Positions 17,396 through 25,064 of a stretch of DNA of 48,132 bases are shown here, piece by piece. A program made the translations under genes and the position numbers. Source of the DNA: RUG11237 sp045126515 (GTDB lineage Bacteria > Bacillota > Clostridia > Lachnospirales > Lachnospiraceae); assembly GCA_045126515.1 (NCBI GenBank), contig JBGVOM010000139.1, positions 1 to 48,132 on the forward strand, written 5' to 3'. Below the pieces are notes generated by a model, which did no database searches, had not been told where the DNA came from, and worked only from the letters and a program-made list of their open reading frames with translations. Every line of letters starts with the position of its first letter. Within the stretch, counting starts at the first letter, position 1.

Positions 17396-17424
17396 AATAT
17401 ATCACTTTGCCTAAAAAAAAGCAA
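17396..17424 (-). promoter_or_regulatory. rimP operon promoter
   Basis: Minus-strand TTGCTT (17419-17424), 17-bp spacer, TATATT (17396-17401). The -35 region (CTTGCTTTTTTT) is mirrored by the -35 region of the divergent tRNA promoter at 17481-17509. Confidence 0.7.
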
Positions 17425-17480
17425 GTAAAAACGTTATTTTAATAATTTTTTTAATTTTTTGAATTTTTTAAAAAAAGTGC

Positions 17481-17509
17481 TTGCTTTTTTTCAGTCTATC
17501 ATGTATACT
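17481..17509 (+). promoter_or_regulatory. tRNA-Glu promoter
   Basis: Plus-strand TTGCTT (17481-17486), 17-bp spacer and TATACT (17504-17509), about 35 bp before the tRNA. It faces away from the rimP promoter across an extremely A/T-rich tract. Confidence 0.75.
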
Positions 17510-17544
17510 ACCAAAGTGCTCACGAGAGAGTACAAAACATGGAT

Positions 17545-17616
17545 GGCTAATTGGTCAAGGGGTTAAGACGCCGCCCTCTCACGGCGGAAACAGGGGTTCG
17601 ATTCCCCTATTAGCTG
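17545..17616 (+). tRNA. tRNA-Glu (anticodon CTC)
   Basis: A 72-nt cloverleaf. Acceptor GGCTAAT pairs with ATTAGCT (G1-U72 wobble); the anticodon stem is CCGCC/GGCGG with loop CTCTCAC giving anticodon CTC (reads GAG); the T arm is AGGGG-TTCGATT-CCCCT; discriminator base G. CCA is not encoded. It has its own promoter and a strong terminator shared with yoeB. Confidence 0.93.
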
Positions 17617-17618
17617 CT

Positions 17619-17666
17619 AAACAGAGACGAGATTCGCAAAGCGTATCTCGTCTCTGTTTGCTTTTT
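17619..17666 (+). terminator. Convergent terminator of tRNA-Glu and yoeB
   Basis: A 15-bp perfect stem (AAACAGAGACGAGAT / ATCTCGTCTCTGTTT) with inner CGC/GCG, then TGCTTTTT on the plus strand overlapping the yoeB stop codon. On the minus strand it follows yoeB. A nearly identical inverted copy is at 44858-44892. Confidence 0.85.
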
Positions 17667-17928
17667 ATTTGTCCCCATAGTGATATCTGCATGCTAAAAT
17701 ATACACATTATCTTCATCTATCTTGTAAATTAATCTGTCTTTGTCATTGATACGTCTGCTCCAAAATCCCGACAGATTTCCCATAAGAGGTTCAGGTTTC
17801 CCAATTCCTTCATTTCCATTTCTTGCTATATCTTCTAACAGACTGTTAATTTTCTTAAGTGTCTTTCTGTCTTCCGTCTGCCAATATACATAGTCCTTCC
17901 AACCATTATCTGTAAATACTCTATTCAT
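17665..17928 (-). CDS. yoeB: YoeB-family toxin (ribosome-dependent mRNA interferase)
   Basis: An 87-residue RelE/YoeB-fold toxin. Seen: N-terminal MNRVFTDNGWKDYVYWQ, the DRKTLKKINSLLEDIARNG helix, GKPEPLMGNLSGFWSRRIN, then DRLIYKI and the C-terminal ACRYHYGDK bearing the active-site His-Tyr pair. YoeB cleaves mRNA in the ribosomal A site. The ATG at 17928 is chosen: GAGGG lies 8 nt upstream and the N-terminus aligns with the family, whereas GTG 17937 and ATG 17934 lack spacing. It overlaps yefM by 8 nt, and a hairpin partly covers its ribosome site. Confidence 0.93.
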   Translation of the reverse strand: MNRVFTDNGWKDYVYWQTEDRKTLKKINSLLEDIARNGNEGIGKPEPLMGNLSGFWSRRINDKDRLIYKIDEDNVYILACRYHYGDK

Positions 17929-18187
17929 CGGCATCACCCTCGATAAGCGTGTGTATCGAGCACTTTCCCGCTTCCAACTGCGCTTTTGATTCCATCAGCC
18001 AGTCATAATTGGTCTTGTTTCCCGTTATATAAATATTCTCCATCAGATTGTTATAAGTTTCTTCTGAAATCATAACCACATTCTTGTTATCTTTTCTAGT
18101 TACAATCATTGTTTCATAATCGTTTGTAACTTTATCCATATAAGATTTCATATTATCGCGAAGATTCGTATAATTTACTGCCAGCAT
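17921..18187 (-). CDS. yefM: YefM/Phd-family antitoxin
   Basis: An 88-residue antitoxin. Seen: MLAVNYTNLRDNMKSYMDKV at the N-terminus (DNA-binding Phd/YefM fold), TMIVTRKDNKNVVMISEETYNNL, and an acidic C-terminal tail (LIEGDADE) of the type that wraps the toxin. The ATG at 18187 is preceded by GGAGG at 7 nt. An operator dyad with TGTAC cores overlaps the promoter, implying autorepression by the YefM-YoeB complex. Confidence 0.94.
   Translation of the reverse strand: MLAVNYTNLRDNMKSYMDKVTNDYETMIVTRKDNKNVVMISEETYNNLMENIYITGNKTNYDWLMESKAQLEAGKCSIHTLIEGDADE
17939..17960 (-). promoter_or_regulatory. Hairpin covering the yoeB ribosome binding site
   Basis: CTCGATA and TATCGAG (7-bp perfect arms, 8-nt loop) lie inside the yefM coding region. 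The 3' arm ends in GAG, part of the GAGGG that serves yoeB. Translating ribosomes on yefM would have to open it. Confidence 0.55.
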
Positions 18188-18208
18188 AACTACACCTCCT
18201 TTTAAAAT

Positions 18209-18259
18209 ACGTACGGCTTTCTGTACTTTTATTATATAGTACAGAAAACCGTACGTCAA
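18209..18259 (-). promoter_or_regulatory. yefM-yoeB promoter and operator
   Basis: Minus-strand TTGACG (18254-18259), 17-bp spacer and consensus TATAAT (18231-18236). A 19-bp inverted repeat (18209-18227 with 18238-18256, one mismatch) brackets the -10 box. Each arm contains CTGTACT/AGTACAG, recalling the TGTACA core of the characterised E. coli yefM operator. Confidence 0.8.
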
Positions 18260-18314
18260 GTCAAGTCTTCTTTATATTATAATTAAAAATCAAAAATATA
18301 TACTTTAAATTCCT

Positions 18315-20951
18315 TTATTCTGTCCTAAGTGCCTCAACAGGGTCTTTCTTCGCAGCCATCTTAGAAGGCACAAGTCCCGAAATAACAGTCAGTAACATAC
18401 TTATGCACACAAGAACCACAGCCCCAATAAGCGGAAGCGCAGCAATATTATCAACACCTGTCAGGTCACAAATAACAATATTGATTGGTATCTGCAAAAT
18501 CAATGTAATTCCTATACCAAGCAGACCTGCCACAAGACCGATGATAAACGTCTCGGCATTGAATACTCTTGATATATCTCTCTTTGAGGCACCGATACTT
18601 CTTAATATACCAATCTCCTTTGTTCTCTCCAAAACGGAAATGTAGGTAATAATACCTATCATTATAGAAGAAACAACAAGTGAAATGGATACGAACGCCA
18701 TAAGCGCATAGCTTATAATATCAATAATATCTGATACAGATTCCATCATTGTTCCGACAATGTCTGAGTACTGGATAACATATTCATCCTTACCCTCATC
18801 TGTGTATCTCTTATTGTAATCTATAATAATCTGCGAAATATTTTCCTTTGACGCAAAATCCTTCGGATAGATATTTATTCCCCACGGGTCTTCCAAGTCC
18901 ATAATTCCAATGGCTTTTATGTTATCCTCATATGTATTCTCCGTCTTGGATGTCATAGACTCTAAAAGTGCCTGTTTTTCTTCTTCGGTTAAAGATGCCA
19001 GATACTGCATCTGCTCCTCTGTAAGATTATTCATATCAAACTGAGGTGTATCGCTGATTTCTCCGGTCTCAAACTTCTTTCCCGTGAACACATCCACATC
19101 AGGATTAGCAAGCTGCTCCTTTGCTATCTCACTTTCATTTATGGTATTGATAATATACTCAGTAAGCTTACTTGTATATCCTATATTGCCCAACTCCATG
19201 TTATTATCGTTATTACTTCTTACAATACCGGTGATATTTATGTCAACTGCATTCTCAAGTATATTTTTCATATACTCCTCATTTGTAGACATGTCAACCC
19301 ATATTCCGTCTGTCTTCTTATAATAATCACTGTTCAAAACAAGTTTAAATGAAAGACCGCAAAGTTCCTCAAATGTGTACTCTGTCTGCTCCTCCTCATC
19401 CATAACAAATTCTTTTCCGGCAAGAATATCCTTCAATGTGTCTGTCAGTGCTTTAGTAGCCTTAAGACCAAGAGCATACAATGTATAATCACTAATCTCA
19501 TTATTTTTGTCCACAATAATGACAACATCATTATAGTTTTCAGGCCACTGACCATATATAAGGTCGTATTGTGAATGAAGAGAATCTTCATTATTGAGAA
19601 GTTCCTTCCACACCTCTGCATTATTCATTGTTGACATCATCTCAGAGCCCTGCATCATGGCTCCCATTCCTATATCATCAAAAAGTGTAATTGGATTAAC
19701 CTGCTGTACGCCGTTTGATGTATCGCTCTTATATACATTTAAATCAACGTTATATATATACTGAATGTCAATGGCATTCGACCAAATGCTGCCTTCATCA
19801 TTCTGTGTGCTTTCAATATATTCCTTAAATGCCTCAAGGTTGTTTGTCTGAATCTTTGATGTCATGGCAACAAGTATCTGGTTCATAATGTTCCTTGAAT
19901 ATACCTTATCATCACCATGATCTATCTCATCCTCGCTGTGCATTGCCTCCATCATACTTGTCATCATTGCTGTCATGTCAACTGACTGCTTCTGAATCGA
20001 TACAGGATATGATGCAAGTGCATCCTCCTGGACCTTATCAATATAATCCTGCATACCTGTAGATAATGCAAGAATAAGCGCAATTCCTATGATACCAATA
20101 CTTCCTGCAAAGGCTGTAAGAAATGTTCTGCCTTTTTTTGTCATAAGGTTATTTAGACTTAATGATAATGCCGTTATAAATGACATAGAAGTCTTTTTCT
20201 TCTTCTCTTTTGCTGCCTTCTTCTCCGCCCTTGTCTGCTTTGCTTTACCTGATGACTTTTCTGCCACTTTGGCTGTATAAGGGTCTGAATCATCCTTAAT
20301 CTCTCCGTCAAGAATTCTGATAATACGTGTTGAATACTTTTCGGCAAGTTCAGGATTATGAGTAACCATTATAATAAGACGCTCTTTTGCAATCTCCTTT
20401 AAAAGCTCCATAATCTGTACGCTTGTCTCTGAATCAAGGGCACCGGTAGGTTCATCGGCAAGGAGAATATCAGGATTATTTACAAGTGCTCTGGCAATTG
20501 CAACTCTTTGCATCTGACCGCCTGACATCTGATTAGGCTTCTTATGAAGCTGATTTCCAAGTCCCACCTTTTCAAGAGCCTCTGTTGCACGTCTCCTTCT
20601 CTCCTCTTTCGATACACCTGAGAGAGTCAGTGCCAGTTCAACATTTGAAAGCACTGTCTGGTGAGGAATAAGATTATAGCTCTGAAATACGAAGCCAATG
20701 GAATTATTTCTGTATGTATCCCAGTCTGCGTCCTTATAGTCCTTTGTAGACTTATTATTGATAATTAGATCTCCACTTGTATACTGGTCAAGACCCCCGA
20801 TAATATTAAGCATTGTAGTCTTTCCGCATCCTGACGGACCTAAAATGGATACAAACTCATTTTCTCTGAATTGAAGATTTATACCCTTTAAAGCTTCTAC
20901 TTTTGTATCGCCTGTTACATATTCCTTCTTTATATTTATTAACTGAAGCAT
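18315..20951 (-). CDS. Fused ABC ATPase-FtsX/MacB-type permease
   Basis: An 878-residue single-chain ABC protein. Residues 1-225 form a LolD/MacB-class ATPase: Walker A GPSGCGKTT (38-46), Q-loop FQSYN, signature MSGGQMQR (142-149), Walker B LLADEPTGALD, H-loop THNP. A Lys-rich linker (about 230-255) leads to a first transmembrane helix (about 278-302), then a ~440-residue extracytoplasmic domain rich in Asn/Asp/Glu, and three C-terminal helices with the FtsX-type LERTKEIGILRSIGAS motif. Such proteins act as mechanotransmission devices or export peptides, lipoproteins or antimicrobials; the substrate cannot be told. No two-component system or partner gene is adjacent. GGGG lies 6 nt before the ATG. 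Confidence 0.92.
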   Translation of the reverse strand: MLQLINIKKEYVTGDTKVEALKGINLQFRENEFVSILGPSGCGKTTMLNIIGGLDQYTSGDLIINNKSTKDYKDADWDTYRNNSIGFVFQSYNLIPHQTVLSNVELALTLSGVSKEERRRRATEALEKVGLGNQLHKKPNQMSGGQMQRVAIARALVNNPDILLADEPTGALDSETSVQIMELLKEIAKERLIIMVTHNPELAEKYSTRIIRILDGEIKDDSDPYTAKVAEKSSGKAKQTRAEKKAAKEKKKKTSMSFITALSLSLNNLMTKKGRTFLTAFAGSIGIIGIALILALSTGMQDYIDKVQEDALASYPVSIQKQSVDMTAMMTSMMEAMHSEDEIDHGDDKVYSRNIMNQILVAMTSKIQTNNLEAFKEYIESTQNDEGSIWSNAIDIQYIYNVDLNVYKSDTSNGVQQVNPITLFDDIGMGAMMQGSEMMSTMNNAEVWKELLNNEDSLHSQYDLIYGQWPENYNDVVIIVDKNNEISDYTLYALGLKATKALTDTLKDILAGKEFVMDEEEQTEYTFEELCGLSFKLVLNSDYYKKTDGIWVDMSTNEEYMKNILENAVDINITGIVRSNNDNNMELGNIGYTSKLTEYIINTINESEIAKEQLANPDVDVFTGKKFETGEISDTPQFDMNNLTEEQMQYLASLTEEEKQALLESMTSKTENTYEDNIKAIGIMDLEDPWGINIYPKDFASKENISQIIIDYNKRYTDEGKDEYVIQYSDIVGTMMESVSDIIDIISYALMAFVSISLVVSSIMIGIITYISVLERTKEIGILRSIGASKRDISRVFNAETFIIGLVAGLLGIGITLILQIPINIVICDLTGVDNIAALPLIGAVVLVCISMLLTVISGLVPSKMAAKKDPVEALRTE

Positions 20952-20984
20952 ATCTATCCCCTTTCTTTTGTCATTCTCTGCTAT

Positions 20985-21013
20985 ATGATAAAACTAAAAA
21001 CATATTTTTACAA
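20985..21013 (-). promoter_or_regulatory. Promoter of the fused ABC gene
   Basis: Minus-strand TTGTAA (21008-21013), 17-bp spacer, TATCAT (20985-20990), about 34 bp before the gene and after the pckA terminator. Confidence 0.6.
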
Positions 21014-21048
21014 TCAAAATCTTTTAGTTCACAAAAAAAACATAATAA

Positions 21049-21081
21049 AACCCTCCTCCGGACTAAATCCGAAAGAGGGTT
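21049..21081 (-). terminator. pckA terminator
   Basis: On the minus strand, AACCCTC..TCGGA pairs with TCCG..GAGGGTT around a short loop, followed by TTAT. It lies 25 bp past the pckA stop. Confidence 0.8.
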
Positions 21082-21106
21082 CATTTAATTATCTTATATA
21101 GTTATC

Positions 21107-22711
21107 TTATAACTGTGGACCTGCACTTACTAATGCCTTACCAGCCTCATTGCCTTCGTACTTAGCAAAGTTCTTTACGAAACGTCCTGCAAGATCCTTA
21201 GCCTTCTCCTCCCACTGTGATGCATCAGCATATGTGTTACGTGGGTCAAGAATATTTGTATCAACACCAGGAAGTTCTGTAGGAACCTCAAAGTTGAAGT
21301 ATGGGATTGTCTTTGTCTCTGCCTTCTCAATTGAACCATCAAGAATTGCATCGATGATACCACGTGTATCCTTAATAGAGATACGCTTTCCTGTACCATT
21401 CCATCCTGTATTTACAAGATATGCCTTTGAGCCGTTCTCTTCCATCTTCTTAACTAACTCTTCAGCATACTTTGTCGGATGTAACTCAAGGAATGCCTGT
21501 CCGAAACAAGCTGAGAATGTAGGTGTAGGCTCTGTAATTCCACGCTCTGTACCTGCAAGCTTAGCTGTAAATCCTGAAAGGAAGTAGTACTTTGTCTGCT
21601 CAGGTGTTAAAATTGAAACAGGTGGAAGTACACCAAATGCATCTGCTGAAAGGAAGATAACATTCTTTGCTGCAGGAGCTGCTGAAATTGGACGTACAAT
21701 ATTTTCAATATGATCAATTGGGTATGATACACGAGTATTCTCTGTAACACTGCCATCGTTGAAATCAATCTTACCGTTAGCATCAACAGTAACGTTCTCT
21801 AAGAGAGCGTTTCTCTTGATTGCATTATAGATATCAGGCTCTGAATCCTTATCAAGGTTGATAACCTTAGCATAGCAGCCGCCTTCGAAGTTGAATACAC
21901 CATTGTCATCCCAGCCGTGCTCATCATCACCAATAAGGAGACGCTTTGGATCTGTAGACAATGTTGTCTTACCTGTTCCTGAAAGTCCGAAGAAGATAGC
22001 TGTATTCTCACCGTTCATATCTGTGTTTGCTGAACAGTGCATTGAAGCGATACCCTTTAATGGAAGGTAGTAGTTCATCATAGAGAACATACCCTTCTTC
22101 ATCTCTCCGCCGTACCATGTATTAAGAATAACCTGCTCTTTGCTTGTTATGTTGAATGCTACTGCTGTCTCTGAGTTAAGGCCTAACTCCTTATAGTTAG
22201 TAACCTTAGCCTTTGAAGCATTGTAAACAACGAAATCAGGCTCAAAGTTCTCAAGTTCTGCCTCTGTAGGAACGATGAACATGTTCTTTACAAAGTGTGC
22301 CTGCCAAGCTACTTCAACGATGAAACGAACTGCCATTCTTGTGTCCTTGTTAGCACCACAGAATGCGTCAACTACGAATAACTTCTTATTTGAAAGTTCC
22401 TTTGTTGCAAGGTCCTTAAGTTCTTTCCAAACCTCTTCTGACATTGGGTGATTATCATTCTTATATTCATCTGTTGTCCACCAAACTGTATCCTTAGAAT
22501 TCTCATCCATAACGATATACTTGTCCTTAGGTGAACGGCCTGTATAAATACCTGTCATAACATTAACAGCACCAAGCTCTGTATTCTGACCAACTTCATA
22601 ACCATCTAAGCCAGCCTTTGTCTCTTCCTCGAATAATAATTCATAAGAAGGATTGTATACGATTTCAGTGCTTCCTGTAATACCATACTTTTCTAAATTG
22701 ATCTTTGACAT
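21107..22711 (-). CDS. pckA: Phosphoenolpyruvate carboxykinase (ATP)
   Basis: A 534-residue enzyme interconverting oxaloacetate + ATP and PEP + CO2 + ADP. Seen: TGIYTGRSPKDKYIV (substrate site), the Mn-binding region NTWYGGEMKKGMFSMMNYYLP, kinase-1a/P-loop GLSGTGKTT (242-250), GDDEHGWDDNGVFNFEGGCYAK, and STLTPEQTKYY-like and ISIKDTRGIIDAI segments. Length is normal. In fermentative anaerobes the enzyme often runs in the CO2-fixing direction towards succinate/propionate; direction cannot be judged here. A monocistronic unit with its own promoter and terminator. Confidence 0.98.
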   Translation of the reverse strand: MSKINLEKYGITGSTEIVYNPSYELLFEEETKAGLDGYEVGQNTELGAVNVMTGIYTGRSPKDKYIVMDENSKDTVWWTTDEYKNDNHPMSEEVWKELKDLATKELSNKKLFVVDAFCGANKDTRMAVRFIVEVAWQAHFVKNMFIVPTEAELENFEPDFVVYNASKAKVTNYKELGLNSETAVAFNITSKEQVILNTWYGGEMKKGMFSMMNYYLPLKGIASMHCSANTDMNGENTAIFFGLSGTGKTTLSTDPKRLLIGDDEHGWDDNGVFNFEGGCYAKVINLDKDSEPDIYNAIKRNALLENVTVDANGKIDFNDGSVTENTRVSYPIDHIENIVRPISAAPAAKNVIFLSADAFGVLPPVSILTPEQTKYYFLSGFTAKLAGTERGITEPTPTFSACFGQAFLELHPTKYAEELVKKMEENGSKAYLVNTGWNGTGKRISIKDTRGIIDAILDGSIEKAETKTIPYFNFEVPTELPGVDTNILDPRNTYADASQWEEKAKDLAGRFVKNFAKYEGNEAGKALVSAGPQL

Positions 22712-22801
22712 CTGCTAAAACCTCTTTCTTCTTTTATTAATAAATCGCCCATAGTCCTCATAAAATGCTCTTAAAGGAACCAGTGTCAATTCATCTCTCC
22801 C

Positions 22802-22831
22802 ATTATACCCGATAGGTGCTCACTTCGTCAA
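22802..22831 (-). promoter_or_regulatory. pckA promoter
   Basis: Minus-strand TTGACG (22826-22831), 18-bp spacer and consensus TATAAT (22802-22807), leaving a 5' UTR of about 85 nt. The IS30-like element begins only 40 bp upstream and so spares the promoter. Confidence 0.75.
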
Positions 22832-22966
22832 TATTTTCACATAAAAAATGTTACTACGTTAAATAAAAAAGTAAATTCCACCTTTAACTGAATTTAGTCT
22901 TACACTCTGGTCAGATTCCATGTATGCTACATATTGCCTCTTATCCGCAGTAGAAATGAGGTAAAT

Positions 22967-24301
22967 ATGTCAAAGAAAATAGAAACAAACCAGAAACACA
23001 TGACACAGGATAACCGTGTAGTTATCGAAAAGGGTTTAGATGCTTCCAAGCCCTTGTCTACCATTGCTGCCGAATTAGGTAAAGATCCTACCACTATCTC
23101 TAAAGAGATAAAGAAGCATAGGGCTTTTCAAGAACATAACAAATTCAATGAGCCAGCCTTTCGTTGTGCTCTTGCCAAGGACTGTCACAAGAAACATGTT
23201 TGCAGTACAGAACTCTTTTGCAAAAGAGAATGTAAGAGATGTAACAAATGTCATACCTTTTGCAAAGACTATGTTCCTTTCGATTACTCATGCCCAAAAA
23301 CAAAGAAAGCTCCCTATGTTTGCAATGGGTGTTCAAAAAAGAGTGGATGTCGTCTTGATAAATACTATTATCGTGCCACACGAGCTCATAAAGAATACAA
23401 GACTGTTCTTGTAGAGTCCAGAGCAGGAATTAATGCTTCCGAAGAAGAAATCAAAGCTCTTGATGATATCATTAGTCCTTTGGTTGAAAATGGTCAATCA
23501 GTTTACACCATCCTTCATAATCACCCGGAAATCACACAATGCGAAAAGACAATCTACAACTACATCGATGCTGGTGTCTTCTCGGTCGGAAACATGGATC
23601 TTCCAAAGAAAGTGACCTACAAGCCACGTCAATTTCACGGAACTGAAATCGATGATGCCGGTATTTTTGAAGGTCGCACCTATAAAGACCTTCAGAATTA
23701 TCTAATGGAATATCCCGATACAAAGATAACCGAGATGGATACAGTGGTTGGTCCGGAAGGAAGTAGCAAAGTCCTCTTAACTCTTCATTTTTGTAATGCA
23801 GATTTCATGATGGCTTACCTTCTTGACTCCAAAGAATCAATCGGTGTCGAGAAAACTTTTGATAGAATTAACAAAGCGATTGGAACTCATCTTTTTTGTA
23901 AAACAATGCCTCTGATAATTACCGACAGGGGTGGTGAATTCAAGCACCCAGATGCTCTGGAATGCGGGGTCGACAACATACTAAGAACAAGCATCTACTA
24001 CTGTGATCCAATGGCTTCATGGCAGAAACCACACTGCGAAAAAAATCATGAATATATCAGAAAAATCTGTCCAAAAACTATCACTACTTTTGATAGATTA
24101 AATCAAGACGATGTAAATCTCATGATGAGTCACATCAATAGTTCTTGTCGCGAGAGTCTTGGCGGTTTAACTCCATTCGCTCTTGCAAAAATGATGCTGC
24201 CAAAAGAGTTACTGGATTTCTTTGGTTTAAAAGAAATACCCGCGGACGAAGTAATACTTACGCCCGCACTACTCAAGGGTAAAATCGAAGCAAACGCGTA
24301 A
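22967..24301 (+). CDS. IS30-family transposase with Cys-rich N-terminal region
   Basis: A 444-residue DDE transposase. Seen: an HTH (residues about 13-50, LSTIAAELGKDPTTISKEIKKH), a Cys-rich region (67-128 with 12 Cys in CxxC-type spacing, e.g. CKRCNKCHTFC and CNGCSKKSGC) that probably binds zinc, a second helical region (NGQSVYTILHNHPEITQCEKTIYNYI), and the catalytic core with D258 (TEMDTVVG), D320 (IITDRGGEF) and E358 (HCEKNHEYIR). The ATG at 22967 has GAGG 5 nt upstream; earlier in-frame codons do not. No frameshift is seen, so the gene may be active. Confidence 0.93.
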   Translation: MSKKIETNQKHMTQDNRVVIEKGLDASKPLSTIAAELGKDPTTISKEIKKHRAFQEHNKFNEPAFRCALAKDCHKKHVCSTELFCKRECKRCNKCHTFCKDYVPFDYSCPKTKKAPYVCNGCSKKSGCRLDKYYYRATRAHKEYKTVLVESRAGINASEEEIKALDDIISPLVENGQSVYTILHNHPEITQCEKTIYNYIDAGVFSVGNMDLPKKVTYKPRQFHGTEIDDAGIFEGRTYKDLQNYLMEYPDTKITEMDTVVGPEGSSKVLLTLHFCNADFMMAYLLDSKESIGVEKTFDRINKAIGTHLFCKTMPLIITDRGGEFKHPDALECGVDNILRTSIYYCDPMASWQKPHCEKNHEYIRKICPKTITTFDRLNQDDVNLMMSHINSSCRESLGGLTPFALAKMMLPKELLDFFGLKEIPADEVILTPALLKGKIEANA

Positions 24302-24600
24302 CACGCGAGCATGAGAAGCTGGTATTTCATGTGTTTACATTAGGGATATCTATGCTAGGCTGGCACAACGTGCCAACGGGCTTTGTACCTGGTCCTGTCC
24401 CAATAGGACCAGGTGCGGAGCCTGTTTCCAAGCCTGTTACAGCATAGATATGGGTTCCTGATGTCAACACTTTAATTATCCTGCGACAAATGCTCCTAAA
24501 CAATACAAATCTGCGGATATGAGCCACCATAGTTTTGCCTCTAGGCAGGTGGAATTCAGTCTTGCAGAATCCAATTCCAGTTGCTGGCGACCGCATACTC
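24302..24600 (+). other. Folded non-coding tail of the IS30-like element
   Basis: No credible gene. A first domain is closed by ATATCTATGCT (24346-24356) with AGCATAGATAT (24441-24451). Inside are AGGC/GCCT (24357-24360 with 24432-24435), hairpin TGGCAC-aac-GTGCCA (24361-24375), GGCT/AGCC (24379-24382 with 24419-24422) and a 10-bp hairpin ACCTGGTCCT/AGGACCAGGT (24387-24414). A second domain (about 24512-24595) is closed by TGCGG/CCGCA and contains CCACC/GGTGG around TGCCT/AGGCA. No T-tract follows. Could be a transposon-encoded RNA or a translation/transcription insulator. Confidence 0.6.
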
Positions 24601-24746
24601 TTTTTTAGAATACATATGTTTCAGAATAACTAAATTCAAGAATAAAGGGTCTGACAACAGATGTCAAACCCTAATAAAAATGAATTTAGTCTTCAGTATG
24701 GAATTTAAGTTTACATGTGGAATTTACATTTTCATTCAACCCTTTT

Positions 24747-25043
24747 TTAGTAGTCAAGGCATGCTCTTTCTGTAACATATGGTCTTACAAAGTTATCTGC
24801 CACATATACATGGTCAGGGTGTTTTGCATAAACAGGTATATCCTCAGCTTTTTCGAGTGTTGTCACAAGTGCAATATCATGAGTGCTTGACGAAAGAGGG
24901 TTGTCAACAAACTCTGCGCTCAAAAGTCCCGGCACTTTTCCTACAAGACCGCATAAATTCTCCTTCATAGCACTCTTAAGCTGTTCTTTCTCTGAATCCT
25001 TGATTTCCGGTTTAAATTTCCACATTACAATATGATTTACCAT
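24747..25043 (-). CDS. Dabb (stress-responsive A/B barrel) domain protein
   Basis: A 98-residue ferredoxin-like barrel protein. Seen: the family start MVNHIVMWKFKPEI, the conserved mid-region LVGKVPGLLSAEFVDNPL, STHDIALVTTLEKAEDIPVYAKHPDHVYVADNF, with the HPxH segment near residue 75. Members are dimeric and mostly of unknown function; some are plant stress proteins or cyclases. It follows the membrane phosphoesterase by 21 bp and is probably cotranscribed with it. The IS30-like element ends just after its stop codon, so any original terminator may have been displaced. Confidence 0.9.
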   Translation of the reverse strand: MVNHIVMWKFKPEIKDSEKEQLKSAMKENLCGLVGKVPGLLSAEFVDNPLSSSTHDIALVTTLEKAEDIPVYAKHPDHVYVADNFVRPYVTERACLDY

Positions 25044-25064
25044 AATTTACCTCCTAAATACTTT

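Larger units (their letters stand above)
22871..24727 (+). mobile_element. IS30-like insertion sequence with long folded 3' tail
   Basis: The ends are imperfect inverted repeats: left GTAAATTCCAC followed by cTTTAACTgAATT (from 22871), right end (read inward) GTAAATTCCACatGTAAACTTAAATT (ending 24727). The element is about 1.86 kb, longer than the 1.0-1.3 kb typical of IS30. It holds one transposase gene on the plus strand and about 420 bp of non-coding, highly self-complementary DNA before the right end. A 12-bp direct repeat GAATTTAGTCTT lies near both ends. I could not identify a convincing target duplication. It sits between pckA and the Dabb gene, with the right end 19 bp from the Dabb stop codon. 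Confidence 0.75.

Noticed and set aside
17545..18259. tRNA-Glu as the attachment site of an integrated island carrying yefM/yoeB
   Set aside because: No integrase, no duplicated tRNA 3' end and no shift in composition were seen; the sequence after it is simply a shared terminator.
22855..22871. Target-site duplication flanking the IS30-like element
   Set aside because: Flanks are both A/T-rich and no unambiguous 2-4 bp direct repeat could be fixed.
24346..24451. Group II or group I intron core in the IS tail
   Set aside because: No domain V-like GAGC...catalytic triad hairpin, no P7-type core and no intron-encoded protein were found.
24327..24596. An 89-codon minus-strand frame in the IS tail
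   Set aside because: Composition follows the stem-loops (Gly/Pro-rich from paired GC tracts), no ribosome site, no recognisable motif.
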